Assembly: GCF_024494465.1 (NCBI RefSeq)
Contig: NZ_JAETXM010000002.1
Location: forward strand, 62,001-126,000
DNA length: 64,000 nt
Origin: Bacillus sp. V3B
GTDB taxonomy: Bacteria > Bacillota > Bacilli > Bacillales > Cytobacillaceae
Reading direction: 5' to 3'
This document shows, one piece after another, positions 56,940-64,000 of this stretch. Every line of letters starts with the position of its first letter. Position 1 is the stretch's first letter. Under the pieces are notes generated by a model. It was not told the origin of the DNA. It ran no database searches and saw nothing but the letters and a program-made list of their open reading frames with translations. Made by a program: the position numbers and the translations under genes.

Positions 56940-58192
56940 GTGCTCCCAATTTTATCTTCCAGCAATAATACATCAACCTCTTCGCCTGATGTAAATCCTC
57001 TTGTCCCACCAGGTAAAATGATAAATGAATTAGCACCAGAAAGACTCATAACAACATTGGATTTATCTAACCCACTTGGTTCTACAACTAGACGACCATC
57101 TAAAACCGATAAAGCACTTCTAACAAAACGAGTAAATGGATTGGCTTTTGGAAAATCCTCTTGTAGAATCGCTTTTTCCTTTCTCAGATGTGGCTTATCA
57201 GAAAAAAGCCTTATTCTAATAATCGGTCGAGCAAATAACTCAAAGCCAACATAACAAGCGGATGGATTTCCTGAGAGACCAAATAGAAGCTTTCCCTTAT
57301 ATTGAGCTACCGTTGTTACACTTCCAGGACGCATCGCGACTTTATTAAATAATATTTCAGCACCTAGCTTTTCATAAATGTCTGGTAACAAATCAAAATC
57401 TCCAACAGACACCCCACCTGTCGTGATTAATAGATCAACTTGAGGTATGGCTTTAGAAATAGATTCAAAGCAGGTATCTAGCTCATCCGGGAGATTTCCA
57501 AAAAATCTCACTTCAGCCCCTGCTCGTTCAATTTGCGCCATGATCATATGCGAGTTACTATTCCGAATTTTTCCTGGTTCGAGCGGATCACCCACTTCTA
57601 ACAATTCGGTGCCTGTAGCAAAAAGACCAACGATCGGTTTTCTCGCAACAGGTACTTTTGCATACCCAAATGTTGCCAGCATTGCCTGGATGCCTGGATT
57701 AATGAAAGTACCTTTTGGAACGAGAATATCTCCTTCCCTTGCATCTTCTCCACAGTACGAAATATTATCCCCTTTATTATAAGAGCGCTTGATCGTCATA
57801 TAGTGTTTTTCATCACGTTCAGTTGTTTTTGCTAATTCAAGCATAACAACCGCATCACTACCTACAGGCATTTGAGCACCCGTCATAATTCTTATGGCCT
57901 GAAAAGAACCCAATGTTTTACTACTCACGACCCCTGCTCCAATATGGTCAATTACTTCAAATTCTACCGGGTTGGATAGAGACGCCTCTTTCGTATCAAC
58001 TGATCGAACAGCAAACCCATCGTAAGGTGATTTATCAAATGGGGGAACGTTATTGGTCGCAACTAATTCGTCTGATAAGTACCGTCCAAAGCTGTCATTA
58101 ATGGATATATATTCAGTACTACCAACGACTCCATATTTCATGATTTTACTTACAGCCTCTTCAATTGGAAGCGGGGTTCTTTTTTCTAGCAT
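56927..58192 (-). CDS. moeA: Molybdopterin molybdenumtransferase MoeA
   Basis: 421 residues. N-terminal FDKSPYDGFAVRS, then MTGAQMPVGSDAVVMLE, then the MogA-like TTGGVSVGDFDLLPD and GLSGNPSACYVGFEL, and the final domain. It inserts molybdate (or tungstate in some bacteria) into adenylated molybdopterin. AGGAG is eight bases before the ATG. Forms moeA-mobB. Confidence 0.95.
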   Translation of the reverse strand: MLEKRTPLPIEEAVSKIMKYGVVGSTEYISINDSFGRYLSDELVATNNVPPFDKSPYDGFAVRSVDTKEASLSNPVEFEVIDHIGAGVVSSKTLGSFQAIRIMTGAQMPVGSDAVVMLELAKTTERDEKHYMTIKRSYNKGDNISYCGEDAREGDILVPKGTFINPGIQAMLATFGYAKVPVARKPIVGLFATGTELLEVGDPLEPGKIRNSNSHMIMAQIERAGAEVRFFGNLPDELDTCFESISKAIPQVDLLITTGGVSVGDFDLLPDIYEKLGAEILFNKVAMRPGSVTTVAQYKGKLLFGLSGNPSACYVGFELFARPIIRIRLFSDKPHLRKEKAILQEDFPKANPFTRFVRSALSVLDGRLVVEPSGLDKSNVVMSLSGANSFIILPGGTRGFTSGEEVDVLLLEDKIGSTWPW

Positions 58193-58310
58193 TTCATCAA
58201 CTCCTGTTTACTTACAATGAATTAATATAATCATAACGTCTAACCATCCTAATTGCTAACCGTTTAATATTCAAAGTATGATAAGACTTCTTACTACTTA
58301 AAAGCTTTCT

Positions 58311-59267
58311 TTAATTCATCTGTTTTTTTAATGCATCTACACCTGTTTCAAGTTTTAAATCGACCACCTGTGCTGCTTCTATATGATGAACAATTAAGTT
58401 ATTTACTTCTTGAAAAATTGCATTTGTTCGATTGATTTCTTTAAGTGTATCCTTACAGTAATGATTTTGTTGCATGATAATCTGACGTACATTTTGCACT
58501 TGATTTTGAACGTTAAGCATTTCTTGTTCCATTTCATTTATTTTCTCTGTCGTTTGAGAGCTTAAGTTAATACTAGAATGAACAAGATCAAAGCATTGTT
58601 GATTACTATTGATCGCTGCTTTAATATCCTGCTGAAAATGACTAGTCAAATCCATAATCCCTTTTGTACTTTCTGCCGTCTCTTCTGCTAAATCTCTTAC
58701 TTTTTCTGCAACAACGGAAAACCCTTTTCCATGCTCACCTGCTCTAGCAGCCTCAATACTTGCATTAAGAGCAAGTAAATTCGTTTGCTCAGCAATTCCT
58801 TTAATCAAGTGAACAATTCGATCTATTTCCATTGATTCTTCCCCTACTGTTTTTATTAAGCGTACATTCACTTCCATTGTTTTACCGAGCGTTGTAATAT
58901 TCTCCTCCATTTTGCTCACAGTATTTCTACTTTCCTCCCCTTTTATTCCCATCACTCTAGCAGATGTAATCAGTTCTTCTCCACCCTGATCCATTATAGT
59001 GGCACATTGTACAGATTCATGGACCAATTCACTGGCCTTCTCAAAATGCCGTTTTATTGTACCTACTAAGCCTCCTAATTGACCATGCTGTCCGTTCACC
59101 GTTTCATGCTGCTCAATGGTTGTTAGCAACTGTTCCTGTAGATTCTTTACAAATAACGATACTTCTTCATCCTTCTGATCTAATTGATGTCGAACTTTAT
59201 TTAACTCATCCTGAAGAATTTCTTTTTCAGCTTCTAACGTTTTTATTTGTTTACTTTTCTGTAACAT
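58311..59267 (-). CDS. Soluble methyl-accepting chemotaxis-type signal transducer
   Basis: 318 residues and no membrane segment. An N-terminal coiled coil ([20 protein letters not shown]) precedes a receptor signalling hairpin with [40 protein letters not shown]. There is no globin, PAS or other named sensor domain, so how it senses is open. The GGACGG site is weak. It is divergent from RIC with 185 bp between their starts; a weak FNR-like site lies at 59325. A redox or NO input is therefore an inference. Confidence 0.82.
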   Translation of the reverse strand: MLQKSKQIKTLEAEKEILQDELNKVRHQLDQKDEEVSLFVKNLQEQLLTTIEQHETVNGQHGQLGGLVGTIKRHFEKASELVHESVQCATIMDQGGEELITSARVMGIKGEESRNTVSKMEENITTLGKTMEVNVRLIKTVGEESMEIDRIVHLIKGIAEQTNLLALNASIEAARAGEHGKGFSVVAEKVRDLAEETAESTKGIMDLTSHFQQDIKAAINSNQQCFDLVHSSINLSSQTTEKINEMEQEMLNVQNQVQNVRQIIMQQNHYCKDTLKEINRTNAIFQEVNNLIVHHIEAAQVVDLKLETGVDALKKQMN

Positions 59268-59324
59268 ATAGTAGGACCGTCCTTAACCTTTTCTTTCAAT
59301 ATAACAATAATCTCTTCTCTTTGT

Positions 59325-59340
59325 AATGATTCACGTCACC
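59325..59340 (-). promoter_or_regulatory. Weak FNR-like site upstream of the chemoreceptor
   Basis: On the minus strand GGTGA-CGTGAA-TCATT, 7 of 10 match to TGTGA-N6-TCACA. Its centre (59332.5) is 41.5 bases upstream of the start point predicted from TATATT (59303-59298, minus). Confidence 0.4.
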
Positions 59341-59369
59341 TTTTAAAAAAATATTTATATCTTTCGAGC

Positions 59370-59385
59370 TGTGATTTATGTCACC
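59370..59385 (+). promoter_or_regulatory. FNR/Crp-like site upstream of the RIC gene
   Basis: TGTGA-TTTATG-TCACC matches 9 of 10 bases of the FNR consensus. With TATGCT at 59407-59412 as -10, the predicted start is 59419 and the site centre is at -41.5, a class II activator position. Confidence 0.7.
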
Positions 59386-59452
59386 TTATTAAAAACCTAA
59401 TTCGTATATGCTTAATGTATTAGTTCATACAACAACTTTAGGAGGATATAAA

Positions 59453-60151
59453 ATGACTACTATACCTTTTTCAAATACAAGCTTAGTAAGAGATATCGTG
59501 AATGAAGTACCTAAAACAAGTGATGTGTTTAAAAAATACCGGATTGACTTTTGTTGTGGAGGGAATACTCCCATTCAAACAGCAGCTATTGAAAATGACG
59601 TTAATCTCGACGAACTGATGAATGAGCTTATCGCTGTTTATGAAAAATCAGATCAAAGTGATAATATGGATGTTTGGACAAACAGTACATCAGAAGAAAT
59701 CATACAACATGTGATCGAACAATATCATCGCCCACTTGAGGAAGAACTGACACAGTTAAGTCCATATGTAACAAAGGTTTCAAAAGTTCATGGTGATAAC
59801 CATCCTGAACTGCTACAAGTATTCAAACTGTTTTACGAGTTAAAGCAAGAGCTACTTGAACACACAGCAAAAGAAGAAGCAATGAGCTTCCCTTATATTT
59901 TAGCACTTGAAGCTAACCCAGAGATTGAAAATAAAGCTGAGATTATCGAAGCCATTCGTGAACTAGAAAAAGAGCACGATCATGCTGGAAATATTTTAAA
60001 AGAACTGCGTGAAATCACAGGAGACTTTACACCACCACTTGATGCATGCGGAACCTATCGCTTAGTCTATAAACGTCTTGAAATGTTAGAAGCACACACA
60101 TTCATGCATGTACATTTAGAAAATAATATTTTATTTCCTCGTTACATTTGA
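59453..60151 (+). CDS. scdA: Iron-sulfur cluster repair di-iron protein RIC (ScdA/YtfE family)
   Basis: 232 residues. The N-terminal DUF542 ends DFCCGGN (Cys34, Cys35). Then comes a hemerythrin-like four-helix bundle with HRPLEEEL, HTAKEEAMSFP, EKEHDHAGNIL and HTFMHVHLENNILFPR, supplying the di-iron His and Glu ligands. It repairs clusters damaged by NO or peroxide. The ATG at 59453 follows AGGAGG; an ATG at 59408 lies on the predicted -10. An FNR-like site fits activation without oxygen. Terminator follows. Confidence 0.93.
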   Translation: MTTIPFSNTSLVRDIVNEVPKTSDVFKKYRIDFCCGGNTPIQTAAIENDVNLDELMNELIAVYEKSDQSDNMDVWTNSTSEEIIQHVIEQYHRPLEEELTQLSPYVTKVSKVHGDNHPELLQVFKLFYELKQELLEHTAKEEAMSFPYILALEANPEIENKAEIIEAIRELEKEHDHAGNILKELREITGDFTPPLDACGTYRLVYKRLEMLEAHTFMHVHLENNILFPRYI

Positions 60152-60156
60152 GCATT

Positions 60157-60193
60157 AAACCAGCTATGAGAATAATTCATAGCTGGTTTTATT
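60157..60193 (+). terminator. Terminator after RIC
   Basis: AAACCAGCTATGA (60157-60169) and TCATAGCTGGTTT (60177-60189), perfect 13 bp, then TATTAT. Confidence 0.9.
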
Positions 60194-60220
60194 ATTTAGA
60201 GAACTTTATTTCCGATAAAT

Positions 60221-60246
60221 AAAAAACCCCTAAAAGGAGTTTTTTT
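60221..60246 (-). terminator. Terminator of moaA
   Basis: On the minus strand AAACTCC-TTTTA-GGGGTTT with one G-U pair, then TTTTATTT. It begins at the moaA stop. Confidence 0.75.
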
Positions 60247-61261
60247 ATCCGCCAATATAAGACATTTCAATTTTTTTACGATTTGCAGCCGTTTCAGCTG
60301 TTCGTTCATCAGAATAACGATCACTGCGACCTTCCCAAATGCTAGTAATCCGCTCAGTGATCTCTTCATCACTTACACCCGTTCTCATAAAGTCACGAAT
60401 ATCATGTCCATTTCCGTTAAAGAGGCAAGTGAACATTTGCCCATTAGCCGAGAGACGTGAGCGCGTACAACTTGAACAAAAAGATTCAGAAACAGATGTG
60501 ATAAAACCAACTTCAACCTCGTTATCTTCATATTTATAACGTTTTGCCACTTCTCCATAATAATCCGGATCAACTGGCTGCAATGAAAACTTTTTGTTTA
60601 AAATGGAGTAAATTTCCTTTTTTGTTATAACTTCATCCATTTTCCAACCGTTTGTACTCCCCACATCCATATACTCAATAAAACGAAGTTGGAGCCCATT
60701 ATCTTTACAAAATTGGGCCATCGGAATAATTTCAGAATCATTAAGACCTTTTTTCACAACCATATTTATTTTTACGCCAAGGCCTGCTTCTCTTGCAGCT
60801 TTTATGCCATCAAGAACAGGCTCTGTACCGACACCACGACCGTTAATTTGCCCAAATAATTCATCATTTAACGTATCTAAACTGATATTTACACGCTGCA
60901 ATCCAGCTGCCTTTAATTCATGAGCATATTTTGGTAATAATATCCCATTTGTTGTTAAACCAATATCCTTTAATTCTTTAATTGAGGCTATTTTTTTTAC
61001 TAGGATAGGAAGATCTTTTCGTAATAAAGGCTCTCCACCCGTTAAGCGAATTTTCTCCACACCAAGTCCCACAAAAATATGTGCTAACCTTTCAATTTCC
61101 TCATATGAAAGCAACTCACTTTTTGGCAAAAAAACAAAATCAGGTCCAAAAAGATCTGCTGGCATACAATATTGGCAACGAAAGTTACAACGGTCAATAA
61201 CAGATATACGTAGATCTCTTAGAGGCCGATTTAATTTATCTTTAACCTTGCGTGTATCCAT
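60245..61261 (-). CDS. moaA: GTP 3',8-cyclase MoaA
   Basis: 338 residues. Radical [11 protein letters not shown] (Cys25, 29, 32), second cluster [18 protein letters not shown], and the essential C-terminal Gly-Gly (SYIGG). First step of molybdopterin synthesis. GGGGAGG is 12 bases before ATG 61261; the longer frame to 61297 is not used. moaB, moaC and moaE are not in the window. Confidence 0.96.
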   Translation of the reverse strand: MDTRKVKDKLNRPLRDLRISVIDRCNFRCQYCMPADLFGPDFVFLPKSELLSYEEIERLAHIFVGLGVEKIRLTGGEPLLRKDLPILVKKIASIKELKDIGLTTNGILLPKYAHELKAAGLQRVNISLDTLNDELFGQINGRGVGTEPVLDGIKAAREAGLGVKINMVVKKGLNDSEIIPMAQFCKDNGLQLRFIEYMDVGSTNGWKMDEVITKKEIYSILNKKFSLQPVDPDYYGEVAKRYKYEDNEVEVGFITSVSESFCSSCTRSRLSANGQMFTCLFNGNGHDIRDFMRTGVSDEEITERITSIWEGRSDRYSDERTAETAANRKKIEMSYIGG

Positions 61262-61435
61262 TTTAGTGTTCAACCTCCCCTTAAAGAGTCCTTGCATTAT
61301 TGTAACAGCTCAAACCATTGAATAAAATTAATTATCTCACATCCTAAGCAGTGAAGACAAACTTATTGCTACTATTGTTAATAGTTTACTACAGCGAGGA
61401 CCCCTAAGAAAAGAAAAGCGTTCGACGCTACTATC

Positions 61436-62548
61436 TTACTTCTTCCTTAACGCCTTTGGTATATATACACAGAATGGCTCACTTTCCATGTAATCACCTG
61501 TTATAGCATAGGCACGTGACCTCGATCCACCACAAACATTCCTAAATTCACAAACTCCACATTTCCCTTTATACTTATCCGGATTTCGTAAATCTTGTAA
61601 AACAGGTGATTCACGATAAATATCAGCAAGCGGGTGCTCACGAACATTGCCTACCTTAATTGGTAGAAGACCACTCGGGTAAACGTCTCCAATATGAGAA
61701 ATAAAGATAAAGCCATTTCCATCATTTACCCCTTTTGGTGCTCTACCTAAGCCATCAATTGAACCTGTAAGGCCTTTTTGTGTTAGTGCATCCAAATATT
61801 GAATGCTCTCAGACTGCTGTTTCACTTCTCTTTTTTTCTGTTGAATCACGACACGGCGATAATGCTGCGCTGCTGTCGTTTTAATATCAAATGATACCGT
61901 TTTACTTAATTGATATAACCATGTAAATACTTGTTCATGCTCGACAGGAGAAATCATATCTTTTTCCGAACCTCTTCCAGTCGGGACAAGAAAAAACACA
62001 CTCCAAAGTACACAATCTAATTTTTTAACTAATGCGGCCATTTCCTCTAAATAATCTACATTATAACGCGAAATCACAGTATTAATTTGAATAGGGATTT
62101 CAAGCTCATGTAAATACTGTATTCGCTCCATTGTTAAATCAAATGAACCCTCTGTCCCTCGAAAGTGATCATGAATTTCAGCATTATGCCCATCTAAGCT
62201 AAATGCCCATCGTGATAGTCCTACTGCTTTTGCTTTTTCAATCGCTTCTTTTGTCACATTTGGCGTTGCACTTGGGGTCATAGACACACGAATACCCTTT
62301 TGAACCGCGTAGGACGCAATCTCAAAAACATCTTCTCTCATTAATGGATCTCCACCCGTAAAAACGAGCATTGGATTATTCATTTCATATATTTGATCGA
62401 TCAATTTCTTTCCTTCTGAAAATGTTAATTCTCTTGGATCCCTCAAATGTTGTGCTTCTGCACGGCAATGTAAACAATGGAGCTGACAGGCTCTCGTTAA
62501 TTCCCAAATGACAATAAATGGATTTTTATTAAAATCTCTATTAAACAC
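61436..62548 (-). CDS. Radical SAM/SPASM protein of the NirJ/AhbC/AhbD-like type
   Basis: 370 residues. CQLHCLHC (Cys21, 25, 28) binds the SAM cluster, and GGDPLMR and FSLDGHNAEIHD follow. The C-terminal SPASM block CGVCEFRNVCGGSRSRAYAITGDYMESEPFC is shared with heme d1/heme b side-chain enzymes NirJ and AhbC/D. GTG 62548 is taken as the start, because the ATG at 62566 lies inside the GGGAGGGG ribosome site. A strong FNR site and -10 lie upstream. No nir or ahb genes are near, so the substrate is not known; siroheme-derived or peptide targets are both possible. Confidence 0.87.
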   Translation of the reverse strand: MFNRDFNKNPFIVIWELTRACQLHCLHCRAEAQHLRDPRELTFSEGKKLIDQIYEMNNPMLVFTGGDPLMREDVFEIASYAVQKGIRVSMTPSATPNVTKEAIEKAKAVGLSRWAFSLDGHNAEIHDHFRGTEGSFDLTMERIQYLHELEIPIQINTVISRYNVDYLEEMAALVKKLDCVLWSVFFLVPTGRGSEKDMISPVEHEQVFTWLYQLSKTVSFDIKTTAAQHYRRVVIQQKKREVKQQSESIQYLDALTQKGLTGSIDGLGRAPKGVNDGNGFIFISHIGDVYPSGLLPIKVGNVREHPLADIYRESPVLQDLRNPDKYKGKCGVCEFRNVCGGSRSRAYAITGDYMESEPFCVYIPKALRKK

Positions 62549-62609
62549 GGTTCGTACCCCTCCCATTATTTCTTAGCAAATAATCATTATTGAAGATTTC
62601 CTTATTAAC

Positions 62610-62652
62610 ATTATAAAGAACTTTATTATTCAATATAGTGAGGTTACTCACA
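62610..62652 (-). promoter_or_regulatory. FNR-dependent promoter of the radical SAM gene
   Basis: AGTGA-GGTTAC-TCACA (62637-62652) matches 9 of 10 bases and is perfectly symmetrical in GTGA/TCAC. TATAAT lies at 62615-62610 on the minus strand. From this the start point is 62603 and the site centre is at -41.5. Confidence 0.78.
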
Positions 62653-62755
62653 TTAACGAATTTCAGAACCATTTATTAGCATATTTATAGAATTAAATTG
62701 AGTATTATCCGTAATTATAGGAAGAATATTCATAATTTAAAATTTTCCCCTTGAT

Positions 62756-62826
62756 CCATTCTGAATAAAACACATGCCACATACACCAACGAACATTTAT
62801 CAGCCATAACCTTTAACACAGCCTTA
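62756..62826. repeat. Family A repeat, right half only
   Basis: From CCATTCTGAATAAAACACATG through CACATACACCAACG to TTTAACACAGCCTT. It matches the right half of the full copies; no left arm is seen upstream. Confidence 0.65.
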
Positions 62827-62830
62827 TTAA

Positions 62831-62861
62831 TAAAAATAACCGGCAATCTTCTGCCGGTTAT
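62831..62861 (-). terminator. Terminator after yitW
   Basis: ATAACCGGCA (62836-62845) pairs with TGCCGGTTAT (62852-62861); on the minus strand TTTTTATTAA follows. About 90 bases past the yitW stop. Confidence 0.85.
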
Positions 62862-62959
62862 GAGATGGTTACTACTTCATATTTAGTTGCTAGATCAATG
62901 AAATGATCCATTCCACTGATTTTACCTGTTACGAGTTGCTCTTCTAACTTACTTAATTC
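62858..62959 (-). pseudogene. Possible gene remnant directly after yitW
   Basis: A 33-codon open frame with no ATG, GTG or TTG near its beginning overlaps the yitW stop in another frame. It reads ELSKLEEQLVTGKISG and then MDHFIDLATKYEVVTIS, which looks protein-like in composition. The TAA lies in the terminator stem. It may be a decayed gene end or chance. Confidence 0.3.
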
Positions 62960-63257
62960 CTAAGGCAATTTTTGCATATCTAGACATCATATCTTTTGAC
63001 CATGGTGGGTTCCAAACAATGTTTACGATTGTATCCTTGACCTCTGGGATATCGCTTAATGCCGACTTCACTTGTTCCACGATCTCACCTGCAAGCGGGC
63101 ATCCCATTGAAGTTAAGGTCATATCAATTGTAACAACACCTTCTTCATCTATTTTCGTATCATATACTAAACCTAGATTAACAATATCAATCCCAATTTC
63201 AGGGTCTTCTACAAGCTCCAAAGCGCCCATAATACTATCTTTTAAATCTTGATCCAT
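62949..63257 (-). CDS. yitW: MIP18/DUF59 iron-sulfur assembly factor YitW (SufT-like)
   Basis: 102 residues. VEDPEIGIDIVNLGLVYD, then LTSMGCPLAGEI, then VWNPPWSKDMMS, all typical of DUF59, with the conserved Cys in GCPLA. It aids Fe-S protein maturation. AGGAG is 10 bases before the ATG. Next to yitV as in B. subtilis. Confidence 0.93.
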   Translation of the reverse strand: MDQDLKDSIMGALELVEDPEIGIDIVNLGLVYDTKIDEEGVVTIDMTLTSMGCPLAGEIVEQVKSALSDIPEVKDTIVNIVWNPPWSKDMMSRYAKIALGIK

Positions 63258-63353
63258 TTTTGCTCAACTCCTTGCTAAAATATTGTGACTTATCCATCGT
63301 AACAGAAATCTAGTCATACTGAAAACGTTCCGCACCCATTTCTATCATAATCC

Positions 63354-64000
63354 CTAAGCAAGATACCGATCAAACCATTCAACTGTCTTCAATAACCCAT
63401 CTCTGCTCACTTTATGACCTGACTTTTCATCCGTAATAAAATGCAACTTTTCTGGTATATCTTTATAAAGAGGTTTAATCGTTTCATAAAAATCATACGT
63501 ATAAGAAAACGGGACAATGGGATCCTGTTTTCCATGCCAAAAAAGAAGAGGTCGTTGTTCAAGTTTCTCAGGCTGCTTGCTTAGATCAACAACTTCCAAT
63601 TTACCAAGTAACTCAGCTATTTTTTCCTTTTTTAAAGGCAACTCACCCCCACGCTTTTTCAGTTCTTCTATTTGCCAAAGAGCATACTTTTCATAATAAG
63701 GCATGCCCATTAAACTTACAGCTGCTTTAATCCATTTATAACGCGTTAATGAGCCTAGTGTAACCATTCCACCCATTGATGTACCCACTAAGCCGATTCG
63801 CCTAGAGTCGATTAAATGATTTTCTTGAAACGATTGCCGTATTAAATCTAATTCATCAATGGATTGTAGAATAATTTCCCAAAAATGCATGGCTAACTGT
63901 TCCGAACTTAAGCCAGATTGTCTTTCTCCATGATAAGCAGCTTCCGGTAATACAACACGAAAACCTCTTTCAGCAAGAAGGTATGCATAATGAAGATTAT
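63354..64000 (-). CDS. yitV: Alpha/beta hydrolase YitV (partial, cut by window edge)
   Basis: 215 codons remain open to the edge, so the true start is outside; a methionine at 63890 is internal. Upstream residues in frame read RGFRVVLPEAAYHGER. The nucleophile is in GTSMGG, Asp in GKQDPIVP and His in SGHKVS, a full triad. An esterase or carboxypeptidase-like hydrolase of unknown substrate. It is the neighbour of yitW as in B. subtilis. Confidence 0.88.
   Translation of the reverse strand, partial: NLHYAYLLAERGFRVVLPEAAYHGERQSGLSSEQLAMHFWEIILQSIDELDLIRQSFQENHLIDSRRIGLVGTSMGGMVTLGSLTRYKWIKAAVSLMGMPYYEKYALWQIEELKKRGGELPLKKEKIAELLGKLEVVDLSKQPEKLEQRPLLFWHGKQDPIVPFSYTYDFYETIKPLYKDIPEKLHFITDEKSGHKVSRDGLLKTVEWFDRYLA

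Overview
The window comes from the chromosome of a low-GC, endospore-forming Bacillaceae bacterium. The evidence is collinearity with the Bacillus subtilis yitVW-argCJBD-carAB-argF-yjzCD-med-fabHA-fabF-yjbA-trpS-spx-mecA-coiA-pepF-yjbHIJKLMNOPQ-fabI-cotO-cotZ-yjcA-spoVIF-yjcD-yjcFGH block, the spore genes, and AGGAGG-type ribosome binding sites. I see no rRNA, tRNA, CRISPR array, prophage or intact insertion sequence.

Layout. 1-5.7 kb: an orphan TAXI-type binding lipoprotein, then yjcH-yjcG-yjcF and the UvrD-like helicase yjcD. 5.8-11 kb: spore genes (spoVIF, a YjcZ-type peptide, spoVAC-spoVAD-spoVAE, yjcA, cotY/cotZ-type protein, cotO) plus a 37-residue Cys/Lys-rich peptide. 11.3-16.3 kb: fabI, a CPA2 antiporter, prpE and a pseudouridine synthase. 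16.4-27.2 kb: nadK, relQ, yjbL, yjbK, cwlQ, truncated globin, spxH, pepF, coiA, cls and mecA. 27.6-31.4 kb: a cluster that interrupts the conserved order between mecA and spx, made of a ThiF/MoeB-like E1, a tungsten-type aldehyde:ferredoxin oxidoreductase (AOR), a MoaD-like protein and a small protein that also ends in Gly-Gly. 31.7-42.6 kb: spx, trpS, yjbA, a PerR-like regulator with a 45-residue zinc ribbon, fabF-fabH, med and the yjaV/yjaU/yjzD-type genes. 42.7-55.3 kb: clpB with a perfect CtsR operator, yjzC and the arginine operon. 55.7-62.6 kb: an anaerobic island of fnr, mobB-moeA, a soluble chemoreceptor, the iron-sulfur repair protein RIC, moaA and a NirJ/AhbC-like radical SAM protein. 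62.9-64 kb: yitW and the partial yitV.

How the genes fit together. Fnr, RIC, MoaA, MoeA, MobB and the AOR cluster suggest a facultative anaerobe that uses molybdo- or tungsto-pterin enzymes. Matches to FNR sites lie at -41.5 from good or fair -10 hexamers in front of RIC and the radical SAM gene, and a weaker one in front of the chemoreceptor. The Spx/SpxH/MecA/CoiA/Med genes form the usual Bacillus stress and competence block. Fatty-acid genes carry FapR-like sites, arginine genes ArgR-like sites, and the PerR-like gene a 14/15 Per box next to a good sigma-A promoter.

Several families of intergenic inverted-repeat elements are scattered through the window. One roughly 130-bp MITE-like family has three full-length and two right-half copies. 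Many start codons were moved downstream of the longest possible start because a ribosome binding site and homologue N-termini place them there. All operator calls are by eye.
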